Origin: Lachnospiraceae bacterium UBA935
Lineage (GTDB): Bacteria > Bacillota > Clostridia > Lachnospirales > Lachnospiraceae
Assembly: GCA_002293525.1 (NCBI GenBank)
Contig: DBDJ01000011.1
Span: 1-19,165, forward strand
Reading direction: 5' to 3'
DNA length: 19,165 bases
Below, in pieces: positions 7,596 to 15,314 of the stretch. The translations under genes and the position numbers were made by a program. Positions within the stretch are counted from its first letter, which is position 1, and every line of letters starts with the position of its first letter. Under the pieces are notes generated by a model. That model had not been told where the DNA came from. It was given only the letters and a program-made list of their open reading frames with translations, and searched no databases.

Positions 7596-8276
7596 ATGTA
7601 CGCCAGACATTTCAAACGTCTCTTTGATTGTATCGCCGCCTTATCCGGCCTGCTGCTATTATCACCGCTATACCTGATCCTGGCACTGCTGGTCAGGCTG
7701 AAATTAGGCAGTCCCATCTTATTCACGCAGCAACGCCCGGGCAGAAACGAAAAAATATTCAAACTCTATAAATTTCGCACCATGACTTCTGAAAAAGATG
7801 AAAACGGCCTATTGCTTCCCGATTCCGCCCGTCTTACCCGGTTCGGCAAGCTGCTGCGGGCTGCCAGTCTGGATGAACTGCCGGAGCTTGTCAACATCCT
7901 CAAGGGTGACATGAGCCTGATCGGCCCCCGTCCCCTGCTGGTGTCATATCTTCCCTATTATACGGAAAGGGAAAGACTCCGTCACACGGTCCGGCCCGGG
8001 CTTACCGGCCTGGCCCAGGTCAGCGGCAGAAATTATCTCGGCTGGGATGCCCGTCTGGAAAAGGATGTGGAATATGTTGAACATCTTACCTTGCGAATGG
8101 ATGTCTATATCATCGGAAGGACAATCGGAACGCTGCTGGGGCACCGGGATCATGTGGCGGAAGATACTAACGCCGCCGAAGGAAACTTTGCGGAAATCAG
8201 AAAACAGGTGAATAAACAAAAGGTAATCGAACAAGAGGTAATCAATCAACAGGCAATCGAACAAGAACAGGAATAA
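7596..8276 (+). CDS. Phosphoglycosyl transferase, PglC/EpsL type
   Basis: This 226-residue protein belongs to the Bacterial sugar transferase family (PF02397). It has one N-terminal membrane-re-entrant hydrophobic segment (about residues 10-35), then KLYKFRTM, the catalytic Asp-Glu pair at D93-E94 in SLDELPELVNIL, and the IGPRPL motif. The dyad position equals that of Campylobacter PglC. The enzyme transfers a phospho-sugar from UDP-sugar to undecaprenyl phosphate, starting the lipid-linked glycan. The ATG at 7596 is preferred over an in-frame GTG at 7590, because aaggtgag (7583-7590) is then a well-spaced ribosome site, while the GTG would lie inside it. The C-terminal tail (residues 204-226) is a charged Gln/Glu repeat not expected in PglC. 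Confidence 0.92.
   Translation: MYARHFKRLFDCIAALSGLLLLSPLYLILALLVRLKLGSPILFTQQRPGRNEKIFKLYKFRTMTSEKDENGLLLPDSARLTRFGKLLRAASLDELPELVNILKGDMSLIGPRPLLVSYLPYYTERERLRHTVRPGLTGLAQVSGRNYLGWDARLEKDVEYVEHLTLRMDVYIIGRTIGTLLGHRDHVAEDTNAAEGNFAEIRKQVNKQKVIEQEVINQQAIEQEQE
8205..8264 (+). repeat. 15-bp tandem repeat in the PGT tail
   Basis: Four imperfect 15-bp units at 8205, 8220, 8235 and 8250 encode QVNKQ, KVIEQ, EVINQ and QAIEQ, followed by EQE and the stop. The unit length keeps the frame, so copy-number change would only lengthen or shorten a hydrophilic tail. Confidence 0.8.
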
Positions 8277-8312
8277 CCGAGTGCCGGCCAAAGCACACAG
8301 ATGGGAGCAGAC

Positions 8313-9296
8313 ATGAATATTTTGATACTTAGCGCAGGAACGCGGAATAAGATCGTCCAGTATTTCAAAGAGGCTGTAGGGGATGGCGGTAAAGTAATTG
8401 CCACCGACTGTTCAAATCTGGCTCCGGCGATCTACGATGCCGATGCTTTTTATCTGGTGCCGCGCATTACCTCGCCGGGCTATCTGGACTGTATCCTGGA
8501 CATCTGTAAAAGCAATAAGATCGGCGGGATATTTTCTTTGATTGACCCCGAGCTGAGTCTACTAGCCGCAGAAAAAGAGCAGTTTCTGGCTGCCGGTACC
8601 GTTCCTGTCATCTCGCCGGCAGTTATCGTGGAAACCTGTTTTGACAAATTTGCCATGTTTAATCTGCTTAAAAAAATGTCCATTCCTACGGGAAAATGTT
8701 ATGTCCGGAAAGAGGATTTTTATCATGACGTGGCGGCAGGCATCATTGATTATCCGGTTTTTGTCAAGCCGGTAAAAGGAAGCGCCAGCATTAATATCAA
8801 TCAAGTGACAGCTAAGGAAGAAATCGAAGTCCTGTTTGCGCGTTATGATGACTTGATGATCCAGGAATATATGGACGGGACAGAGTATGGGGCCGATGTG
8901 TACATTGATATGATTTCAGGCAAATGTACTTCCATATTTTTAAAGAAAAAGCTGAAGATGCGGGCCGGGGAGACGGACAAGTCGGTATCGGTACAAAATG
9001 AAAGCTTATTCAACTTAATTAAAAATTTCGTAGAATCCTGCGGGTTTTGTGGTATGATAGATATTGATATATTTGATATAAATGGGGAATATTACATTTC
9101 TGAAGTCAATCCCCGTTTTGGCGGCGGTTATCCGCATGCCCATGCCTGCGGGATCGACATCCCTTCCCAGGTCATCAACAATCTGGAGGGCCGGGAAAAT
9201 CCCGTGAAAATAGGGGATTATCAGACAGGGATCGCCATGATGAAGTACAATGAAATCGCGATTACAGATATGAATGAGACCGGCATCGTCCTATAA
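8313..9296 (+). CDS. ATP-grasp carboxylate-amine ligase in glycan operon
   Basis: The 327-residue product begins MNILILSAGTRNKIVQYF and has an N-terminal Rossmann-like pre-ATP-grasp domain. The lysine-bearing segment VFVKPVKGSASI and the adenine-site stretch MIQEYMDGTEYGADV follow. The metal-binding motif EVNPRFGGGYPHAHACG comes later (E264, N266, R268). These resemble the carbamoyl-phosphate-synthase large-chain/PylC-like ATP-grasp group, whose members use ATP to make an acyl-phosphate and join it to an amine. The substrate is unknown. Its place between the PGT and the GT4 gene, where eps/pgl loci carry a sugar N-acetyltransferase, suggests it may acylate the 4-amino sugar with an amino or hydroxy acid. 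The start at 8313 is chosen over 8301 because gggag (8303-8307) then serves as the ribosome site. Confidence 0.85.
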   Translation: MNILILSAGTRNKIVQYFKEAVGDGGKVIATDCSNLAPAIYDADAFYLVPRITSPGYLDCILDICKSNKIGGIFSLIDPELSLLAAEKEQFLAAGTVPVISPAVIVETCFDKFAMFNLLKKMSIPTGKCYVRKEDFYHDVAAGIIDYPVFVKPVKGSASININQVTAKEEIEVLFARYDDLMIQEYMDGTEYGADVYIDMISGKCTSIFLKKKLKMRAGETDKSVSVQNESLFNLIKNFVESCGFCGMIDIDIFDINGEYYISEVNPRFGGGYPHAHACGIDIPSQVINNLEGRENPVKIGDYQTGIAMMKYNEIAITDMNETGIVL

Positions 9297-9310
9297 CAAC
9301 CGAGTTTGCC

Positions 9311-9316
9311 AGGAGG
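9311..9316 (+). promoter_or_regulatory. Strong ribosome site feeding a leader ORF
   Basis: AGGAGG is one of the best Shine-Dalgarno matches in the operon. Nine bases separate it from ATG at 9326, which opens a 31-codon ORF rather than the glycosyltransferase frame. It therefore decides how the next gene is translated. Confidence 0.7.
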
Positions 9317-9325
9317 TGCGGGAGT

Positions 9326-9421
9326 ATGGAAATTGACACGGCTGACGCGGCTGACACGGAAACTGGCATGAAACTGACATGGAAACAGGCATGGAAACTG
9401 ACAACATGGAATTTAACATGA
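9326..9421 (+). CDS. Short repeat-rich leader ORF coupled to GT4 gene
   Basis: The ORF encodes 31 residues, beginning MEIDTADAADTETGM and ending in a Trp/Thr-rich stretch (KLTWKQAWKLTTWNLT). Its TGA stop (9419-9421) overlaps the probable glycosyltransferase start ATG (9418-9420) as ATGA, the usual arrangement for translational coupling. The DNA is made of short imperfect repeats (gacacggctgac; catggaaac and variants). It has a strong AGGAGG, while the glycosyltransferase start has only a weak site. It may be a coupling leader, or the true N-terminal start of the glycosyltransferase split off by an indel in the repeats. I do not recognise it as a known protein. Confidence 0.5.
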   Translation: MEIDTADAADTETGMKLTWKQAWKLTTWNLT

Positions 9422-10518
9422 AAACGATACTGATTTTAGCCAACTCTTCCGGCGGTCTCTATGATTTCCGGAGCGAGCTTCTGGAACACCTAGTACAAAA
9501 ATACAATGTCACAGTCGGTCTGCCGGATGCGGTAAAGGTAAGGGAACTGGAAGAACTGGGCTGCCAGGTAGTTACTACGCCTATGAACAGGAGAGGGATC
9601 AACCCAAAGGAAGATTTAAAGTTACTGTGGGCCTATCATAGGCTGATCAAAAAAGTCAGTCCGGCACTGGTTCTTACTTATACGATAAAGCCCAATATCT
9701 ATGGCGGCCTTATCTGCAGATGGCGCAAGCTTCCTTACCTGGCAACCATAACCGGGCTGGGGAGTGTATTTCAGCAGAAGGGTTTACTTCTGAAAACAGT
9801 GGTTATGCTTTATCGGTTAGGGATAAGAAAGGCTTCCTGCGTATTTTTTCAAAATAATGAAAATCAGGATATTTTCAGTAAATACCGTATCAGTGCTAAA
9901 AACACTAGGCTGGTCAGCGGTTCCGGGGTAAATATACGCAAATACCGCATGGAACCTTATCCGATGCAGGAGGGATTCTGCTTTCTATATGTAGGCCGTG
10001 TCATGAAGGAAAAGGGCATTGAGGAATATTTGGAAGCTGCCGAGGCTTTACATAGTGAAACGGTCCGCTTTCAGATCGCCGGCTACTGTGACGAAGATTA
10101 TCAGGAAAGATTGGACCGGCTGGAGCAGCGCGGGGTGATCGAACAGCTTGGCTTCCAGCCGCAGATGCATGAATACCTGGCACAGGCAAGTGCGGTCATC
10201 CTGCCTTCCTATCATGAAGGGATGTCCAACGTGCTGCAGGAGGCATCGTCCACGGGAAGGCCGGTCTTGGCCTCCGATATCAGCGGCTGTCGGGAGATAT
10301 TTACCGAAGGGGAGACCGGGCTCGGCTTCCGCCCCCGCGACGGTGCCGACTTAATCCGTGCCGTCAAGCAGTTTATGAGGATTCCGGTAGACGAACGGGC
10401 CTTGATGGGACGGAAAGCCAGGGAAAAAATGGGCCGGGAATTTGACAGGGAGCGGGTCATCCAGGCCTATCTGGAGGAAATCGATAAACTGGTGGGAGAA
10501 CGAAAGGAGCAGAGATGA
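9418..10518 (+). CDS. GT4-family glycosyltransferase, EpsD/PglA-like
   Basis: From ATG 9418 the product is 366 residues, beginning MKTILILANSSGGLYDFRSELL, the usual N-terminus of this family. A GT-B fold is indicated by the acceptor-side domain (TYTIKPNIYGG, TITGLGSVFQ) and the donor-side domain (FLYVGRVMKEKGIEEYLEA). The E-x7-E type motif is in YHEGMSNVLQEASSTGRPV. The product is expected to be a cytoplasmic retaining transferase that adds the second or a later sugar to the undecaprenyl-linked acceptor. In-frame ATGs upstream (9379, 9391, 9406) lie in repeat DNA without a good ribosome site, and the frame is closed by TGA at 9352, so 9418 with coupling to the leader ORF is preferred. Its own stop overlaps the next start (ATGA at 10515-10518), which also suggests coupling. 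Confidence 0.9.
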   Translation: MKTILILANSSGGLYDFRSELLEHLVQKYNVTVGLPDAVKVRELEELGCQVVTTPMNRRGINPKEDLKLLWAYHRLIKKVSPALVLTYTIKPNIYGGLICRWRKLPYLATITGLGSVFQQKGLLLKTVVMLYRLGIRKASCVFFQNNENQDIFSKYRISAKNTRLVSGSGVNIRKYRMEPYPMQEGFCFLYVGRVMKEKGIEEYLEAAEALHSETVRFQIAGYCDEDYQERLDRLEQRGVIEQLGFQPQMHEYLAQASAVILPSYHEGMSNVLQEASSTGRPVLASDISGCREIFTEGETGLGFRPRDGADLIRAVKQFMRIPVDERALMGRKAREKMGREFDRERVIQAYLEEIDKLVGERKEQR

Positions 10519-11831
10519 ACTTATCCGATAAAATAGTGGCAGGCGAGGAAAAAATATCTGTAATTGGCCTAGGTTATGTAGGTATGCCGATCGCGGTGGC
10601 ATTTGCCAGGAAAACCAAGGTAATCGGTTTCGACCTCAATGAAAACAAGATCAATCTCTACCGCAGCGGGTCAGATCCTACCAAGGAGGTCGGTGATGAG
10701 GTGGTAAAAAACACCACTGTCGAGTTTACCGCCGATCCGGCCCGTCTCAAGGAAGCCAGATTTCATATCGTAGCAGTCCCTACCCCGGTAAATGAGGATC
10801 ATACCCCCGACCTGTCGCCGATCAAGGGCGCCAGCCGGATCTTAGGCCAAAACCTTACCAAAGGTTCTGTCGTTGTGTTTGAGTCCACGGTCTACCCCGG
10901 CGTGACGGAAGAAACATGCGTGCCGATATTGGAAAAGGAATCCGGTCTTATATGCGGAAGCGATTTTAAGATCGGTTACTCGCCGGAAAGAATCAATCCC
11001 GGAGACCAGGTACATCGTCTGGAAACCATCGTGAAGATTGTTGCCGGTATGGATGAAGAAACGCTGGAAGTCGTCGCCGGCGTCTATGAACTGGTGGTGG
11101 AAGCCGGTATCTACCGGGCCGCCTCGATCAAGGTAGCCGAAGCAGCGAAGGTCATCGAAAACTGCCAGCGTGACATCAATATTGCTTTTATGAATGAGTT
11201 GTCGATCATCTTTAACCGGCTGGGCATCGATACCAAGTCGGTGCTGGAAGCAGCGGGAACTAAGTGGAACTTTATCAAGTTTTCACCGGGACTGGTTGGT
11301 GGCCACTGTATCGGCATCGATCCTTACTACCTCACCTATAAAGCCGAGGAAGCCGGGTACCATTCGCAGATTATTCTGGCGGGCCGACGTATCAATGATG
11401 ACATGGGCAAATATGTGGCGGAAAGCTTAGTAAAGAATCTGATCAAGGCCGATATCCCGGTAAAACGGGCTAAGATAGCGATCCTTGGCTTTACCTTTAA
11501 GGAGAACTGCCCGGATACCAGAAACACCAAGGTGGTCGATATCTACCGGGAATTGACCGAATATGGGATAAGCCCGATTGTGATTGACCCACAGGCTGAT
11601 TCGGAAGAGGCCAGGCAGCTGTATGGGATAGGCTTTGCGGATATGACGGATGTTAAAGATATGGATGCAGTTATTGTTGCGGTTGCCCATGATGAGTTCG
11701 CGGGGCTGGGTAAGGAAGAGATAGACGGGTTCTTTCGCGCCGGCAGTAAGAAGAAGGTATTTGTGGATTTGAAGGGTCTGTTTGATAAGAATGCGTTTTC
11801 TGGGGGTGATTATCTGTACTGGCGGCTATAG
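10515..11831 (+). CDS. UDP-HexNAc 6-dehydrogenase, WbpO/TviB-like
   Basis: The 438-residue product has the three-part UDP-glucose/GDP-mannose dehydrogenase layout. An N-terminal NAD-binding motif is in IGLGYVGMPIAVAFA, followed by FESTVYPGVTEE. The catalytic Cys265 is in GGHCIGIDPYYL, and the C-terminal UDP-binding domain contains FKENCPDTRNTKVVDI. The family oxidises C6 of a UDP-sugar twice with NAD to the uronate. The GHCIGIDPYYL and ENCPDTRNT stretches place it with the UDP-N-acetylhexosamine enzymes (WbpO, TviB, WbpA, WecC) rather than UDP-glucose dehydrogenase. The exact substrate (GlcNAc, GalNAc or ManNAc) is not settled. It overlaps the previous gene by four bases and is the last gene of the operon. 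The next gene is convergent, and no clear terminator is seen in the 20-bp gap. Confidence 0.93.
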   Translation: MNLSDKIVAGEEKISVIGLGYVGMPIAVAFARKTKVIGFDLNENKINLYRSGSDPTKEVGDEVVKNTTVEFTADPARLKEARFHIVAVPTPVNEDHTPDLSPIKGASRILGQNLTKGSVVVFESTVYPGVTEETCVPILEKESGLICGSDFKIGYSPERINPGDQVHRLETIVKIVAGMDEETLEVVAGVYELVVEAGIYRAASIKVAEAAKVIENCQRDINIAFMNELSIIFNRLGIDTKSVLEAAGTKWNFIKFSPGLVGGHCIGIDPYYLTYKAEEAGYHSQIILAGRRINDDMGKYVAESLVKNLIKADIPVKRAKIAILGFTFKENCPDTRNTKVVDIYRELTEYGISPIVIDPQADSEEARQLYGIGFADMTDVKDMDAVIVAVAHDEFAGLGKEEIDGFFRAGSKKKVFVDLKGLFDKNAFSGGDYLYWRL

Positions 11832-11851
11832 ATATTTTGATCTTTTTAGCG

Positions 11852-14332
11852 TTAATCATTATTTCTGATACTGTCAGAAATCGTACTCCTTCCTAACTTG
11901 GCCGATACCTGCCAGAAAATGAATACATAAGATACGACATTGGCCGCCGGGACTATAAGGAGCGTAGGGATGCTGATCTTTGTCGTGTTAAAAGCGAGGT
12001 TGGTAACGGCGATGTTAAACAGAAGGCTTAAGAAAATTGATATGAGTCCCGCAACCGCAGATACTGCCAGCGCCTCAAAACATATAATTCGCCTTACGAC
12101 CGTCAGAGTGGCTCCCAAAGCTCGGTGAATGGAATATTCTTTGATATACATGGTTAAATTGGTTTTAACCGCACCGATTTCCAGTTGCAGCAAAATGATG
12201 GTGACATATATGGAGAGCAGGAGGGTGATGACCAAAATAGCCAGCAGCTGCATCATATCCGGCGATAAGCTGACTTTAAAGCTGACATAGCGGTAATCAC
12301 GGAACTGTTCAAATATAGGGTTGATTAAAGGAATCAGTTCGGCAGAATCCATATCCGTTTCAAAGAAAATGTCATTGTAGTAAGCGGTGCCAAATATTTG
12401 CTCGGCATAAACTTCATTTATGATCAGGTTTATTCCGTTGTTGCTTTCCCGGATGTTTCCTCCGTTTTGATAAAATTCATCCTCATAATAACTGCTAATG
12501 ATTATTTCGCCGTCATAGATAATATCGGGATGAGCTTTACCTAAATCTTCCATTAGCACAGCTCCGATTTCTAAGGGATTATCGGCACGAATATCGCCGA
12601 TTGAAATGGCTTTTGGCTCTTGAAGATTTTCCAGTGGAATACCAGCAGACTGACAAAATAGCGTAAACAGGTCATTGTTGTAAACGCTGATTCCAATATA
12701 TTCTCCAGTAGCATAATTTTTTATTTGATAATTAATAGAGTTACCCATTGCGTATATATGCTCAACAGCTGCCACATTTCTTATTTCTGCCAATACTTGA
12801 TTATCAAACTGAGGGTAAAAATCCGTCAGCCAATCCTGAATAATTTCAAAATCCGCCACTTCGCTTTTTGGATCGCCCTTTGGCCATTCCAGACTAAAAA
12901 ATGTGTTGGCAAGGGTGGCAAAAAGAACGTTGCACAAAATCAGGATGCCACCGACTGTGTATACTGCTGTTTTACGCCGAAAAATCTGTCTGGCACCAAT
13001 AAACAGGATGGGATTATTGCCATTAAACTGAAATTTGCTGATAACCTTCTGTTCGCCTTTCATATTATTTTCATTGTAATTCATCATTTCTATCGGCGAT
13101 AAACTTGCAGCCTGACGATACAAAATCAAGGTGGAAATGATAATTGCTATAGCTGAAATAGCTACGGCAATGAGATATCCATGAAATGACAATACGGCAT
13201 AAACCTTGGTCTTGATAAGTGCCGAAGCAATCTGTCCGCCGGTTAGCTGAGTCAGGATACTACCGATGGCAAGACCAAGGATGCTACCTGACAGGAAATA
13301 AATAAATCCTTCTATAATCAGCACAGCAGAAAACTGTTTTCGTGACAATCCTAAAGCCCGCATGGAACCCCATTGTTTTATCTGACGGGAATAATTTATA
13401 TTCATGCTGTTAAAAAGAAGCAGAACCGAGGCTGTCGCGATAAAGAACGCCACGACATGCATAGTCAAGTCAAACTGGTCATATCCCGCCTGATCATTGT
13501 AAATATTCTCTTTTTCATGATTAAAGGTCAGTATAGAATTAATATCTGCCAGTCGACCTGACAGCTCTTCCGATATTTCACCTGTAACAGCAGCCTGCAT
13601 TAAATCTTCATATTCAGGATATAGTATTTCAAGGGTTTTTTCAGCATCAATTATTATCTGCTCATAGTTATATTTGTTATAGTCTGCATTTGAAATAACA
13701 TTAATGGTATAGGGTGCTATCAGATTTACTTCTTTCGCAATAAATTCAGCTGTTTCCAACGATACTGCCGCATAAATTGTTTCATTTCCAGATATGTCTG
13801 CCAAGCCGCTATTTTCAAGGAATCCGCATATAGTAAACGTATAATAAGGCGCTACATTATATTTGCCACTATAAAGCTGCACAGTGATTTCATCTCCTAT
13901 GTGACAGGACTCTGGTAATAAAAGATTCACGCTTTCCTCTATCGCGATATCAAATTTTTTTTGCGGAAACATACCTTCCGATATCGCGATATGCTCCATT
14001 GCATCTAGGCCTTCGCTGGTTCCTGCCAGAAGCCAAGCCCTTAATGACATTGAAGAGTTAAGGTCAAAGAAACCTAGTGAGGTCTGTACTGAGGTTTTAC
14101 TTTCTTCATTTGGAAATTGCTGACTAAAACGAATAACCTGTTCCAACGTCAGATCTCTCACTTGGAAGTCCATCGGCTCATTTGACGCAAGATAGCTGCG
14201 AAAACGGGATAAAACTGTATTGCCCAACTGAATAACCACAAACACAAGCATAACTGACAGGGCTATTTTTAAAATAATGCTTATTGAATAAAGGGGGCTT
14301 CTCATAATTCTTTTTATTGTGAAAGTAAACAT
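11852..14332 (-). CDS. FtsX-family ABC transporter permease, MacB/LolC-like
   Basis: The 826-residue protein starts MFTFTIKRIMRSPLYSISI and has one N-terminal membrane helix, then an extracytoplasmic domain of about 250 residues. Three helices (around FFIATASVLLLF, FIYFLSGSILGLAIG, LIAVAISAIAIIIS) come next. Then come a further helix (VGGILILCNVLFATL), a second extracytoplasmic domain, and three C-terminal helices. This is two FtsX-domain halves in tandem. Such permeases work with a separate ATPase in exporting peptides, lipoproteins or drugs, or in mechanotransmission. No ATPase gene lies in the window, so its partner is elsewhere or lost. The start at 14332 is chosen because agaggtg lies just upstream. 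A longer frame to 14395 would run through a hairpin. The gene converges on the glycan operon with a 20-bp gap. Confidence 0.88.
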   Translation of the reverse strand: MFTFTIKRIMRSPLYSISIILKIALSVMLVFVVIQLGNTVLSRFRSYLASNEPMDFQVRDLTLEQVIRFSQQFPNEESKTSVQTSLGFFDLNSSMSLRAWLLAGTSEGLDAMEHIAISEGMFPQKKFDIAIEESVNLLLPESCHIGDEITVQLYSGKYNVAPYYTFTICGFLENSGLADISGNETIYAAVSLETAEFIAKEVNLIAPYTINVISNADYNKYNYEQIIIDAEKTLEILYPEYEDLMQAAVTGEISEELSGRLADINSILTFNHEKENIYNDQAGYDQFDLTMHVVAFFIATASVLLLFNSMNINYSRQIKQWGSMRALGLSRKQFSAVLIIEGFIYFLSGSILGLAIGSILTQLTGGQIASALIKTKVYAVLSFHGYLIAVAISAIAIIISTLILYRQAASLSPIEMMNYNENNMKGEQKVISKFQFNGNNPILFIGARQIFRRKTAVYTVGGILILCNVLFATLANTFFSLEWPKGDPKSEVADFEIIQDWLTDFYPQFDNQVLAEIRNVAAVEHIYAMGNSINYQIKNYATGEYIGISVYNNDLFTLFCQSAGIPLENLQEPKAISIGDIRADNPLEIGAVLMEDLGKAHPDIIYDGEIIISSYYEDEFYQNGGNIRESNNGINLIINEVYAEQIFGTAYYNDIFFETDMDSAELIPLINPIFEQFRDYRYVSFKVSLSPDMMQLLAILVITLLLSIYVTIILLQLEIGAVKTNLTMYIKEYSIHRALGATLTVVRRIICFEALAVSAVAGLISIFLSLLFNIAVTNLAFNTTKISIPTLLIVPAANVVSYVFIFWQVSAKLGRSTISDSIRNND

Positions 14333-14354
14333 CACTAACACCTCTTTTCTTTTT

Positions 14355-14399
14355 AGGTATGCCATTGTCCGGCTTAACGTCGAACAATTTGGCATACCT
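14355..14399 (-). promoter_or_regulatory. Long inverted repeat upstream of the permease gene
   Basis: The arms aggtatgcc (14355-14363) and ggcatacct (14391-14399) pair perfectly. The pairing extends inward by attgt/acaat (14364-14368 with 14384-14388) after a 2-base bulge, leaving a 15-base loop. The element ends 22 bp upstream of the chosen start. It is not followed by a T-run on either strand, so it is not a plain terminator. An operator or a 5'-UTR hairpin controlling the permease is possible. Confidence 0.5.
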
Positions 14400-14473
14400 T
14401 AACTGATTTATTCCTTAACTAAACAAACTATGCATATTTTTAGATGGCACAATATGTTTGCTTTTATGTGATC

Positions 14474-14677
14474 TTACAACAACGTAGAAATTTGAGGTGT
14501 TAGATCTATATAGCAATAGACTATTCCAAGATCGTTTGCCGTTTCCATTCCTATTTGAAGCTCTTCAGTTGATGGTTCGCGAATATTAACATATTCTTTG
14601 AGCTTGTTGGTTTCCCAGGCTCCACTTCTGCGAAATACTTCGCAATCCGTATCGCATCCGTGAAGCTCAACATCCCT
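14474..14677 (-). pseudogene. C-terminal remnant of an unknown Cys-containing protein
   Basis: A 67-residue open frame without its own start ends at TAA (14474-14476). It begins RDVELHGCDTDCEVFRRSG and continues with AWETNKLKEYVNIREP, then ends DLGIVYCYIDLTPQ. The composition and the GC-x-x-DC cysteine pair look like real protein sequence rather than chance. It abuts, in a different frame, the point where the ABC exporter remnant loses similarity (about 14677). I do not recognise the family. The overall feel of a C-terminal tail of a metalloenzyme, possibly a radical-SAM type, is only an impression. Confidence 0.4.
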
Positions 14678-15312
14678 TTATTAAATATCAGACTGATATC
14701 CGCAAAGATGGCATGTCCGTTCGGATAGCGGAAGAACAGCCGACGGAGCTGAATCTCATCACAGTTGGGGGACGGACGTGTTCCAGTTGTTCCGGACATG
14801 GCCTGTGAAGCCCATAGGATCTCAACCATGTTCTCCAGTTCGCATCTGTTGGCATACAGAAAGTTTACCTGAGACAGAATCTGCGATATCGAAGACAAAA
14901 GTTGCAACGTATATCTGCTGATGCTGAACATCATTCCTACCGTCATCTTTTTGCGGATGACCTGATAACCGGTAAACACCATTATCCCCATTGACAAAAA
15001 CTGGTCATTGATTCCCGATAAGACATTGACTTTTTGATGCAGGCAGTATGCCCCATACTCTGTAGCCAGATAGCTGTTATAGTTGTCGGAAAGGCGGCGG
15101 CGTATAAACGGTATTGCATGTATCAGACGGGCTGTCTTGAAATAATCCAGGAACTCCATTTGTTTCGTATTTAACTGTAAGGTTACATTATATAGAACCG
15201 TGTTCAAATTCTGTAACACACTGCTTAGCTTGTTGCGAATAATTACGGAAATAAGGCACAGGGCAATGATCGGAATGGTAAAATGCTTGTTCGATTTCTC
15301 TCTGCTGGTCTT
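14678..15312 (-). pseudogene. Truncated peptide-type ABC exporter, membrane domain plus start of NBD
   Basis: The frame is open from 15312 downwards without a proper start. It encodes a membrane segment (IPIIALCLISVII) and then the helical intracellular-loop region of a type-1 exporter domain (FKTARLIHAIPFIRRRLSDNY, GMMFSISRYTLQLLSSISQ). The first strands of the ATPase follow (LRRLFFRYPNGHAIFADIS). Similarity stops at IFNKG, just before the expected Walker A loop, and the rest of the NBD is missing. The frame runs on to 14551 but in unrelated sequence. Full exporters of this kind are about 570-720 residues, so both ends are gone. Its 5' end meets the mobile-element ATPase fragment near 15313. 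It is probably a relic of a bacteriocin- or peptide-type export locus. Confidence 0.75.
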
Positions 15313-15314
15313 TC

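Noticed and set aside
7552..7680. ATG with gatg context just after the aminotransferase stop, open for about 40 codons
   Set aside because: It overlaps the PGT start in another frame, has no good ribosome site and no recognisable content.
11832..11851. Possible terminator between the convergent dehydrogenase and permease genes
   Set aside because: T-rich but without a stem that pairs convincingly.
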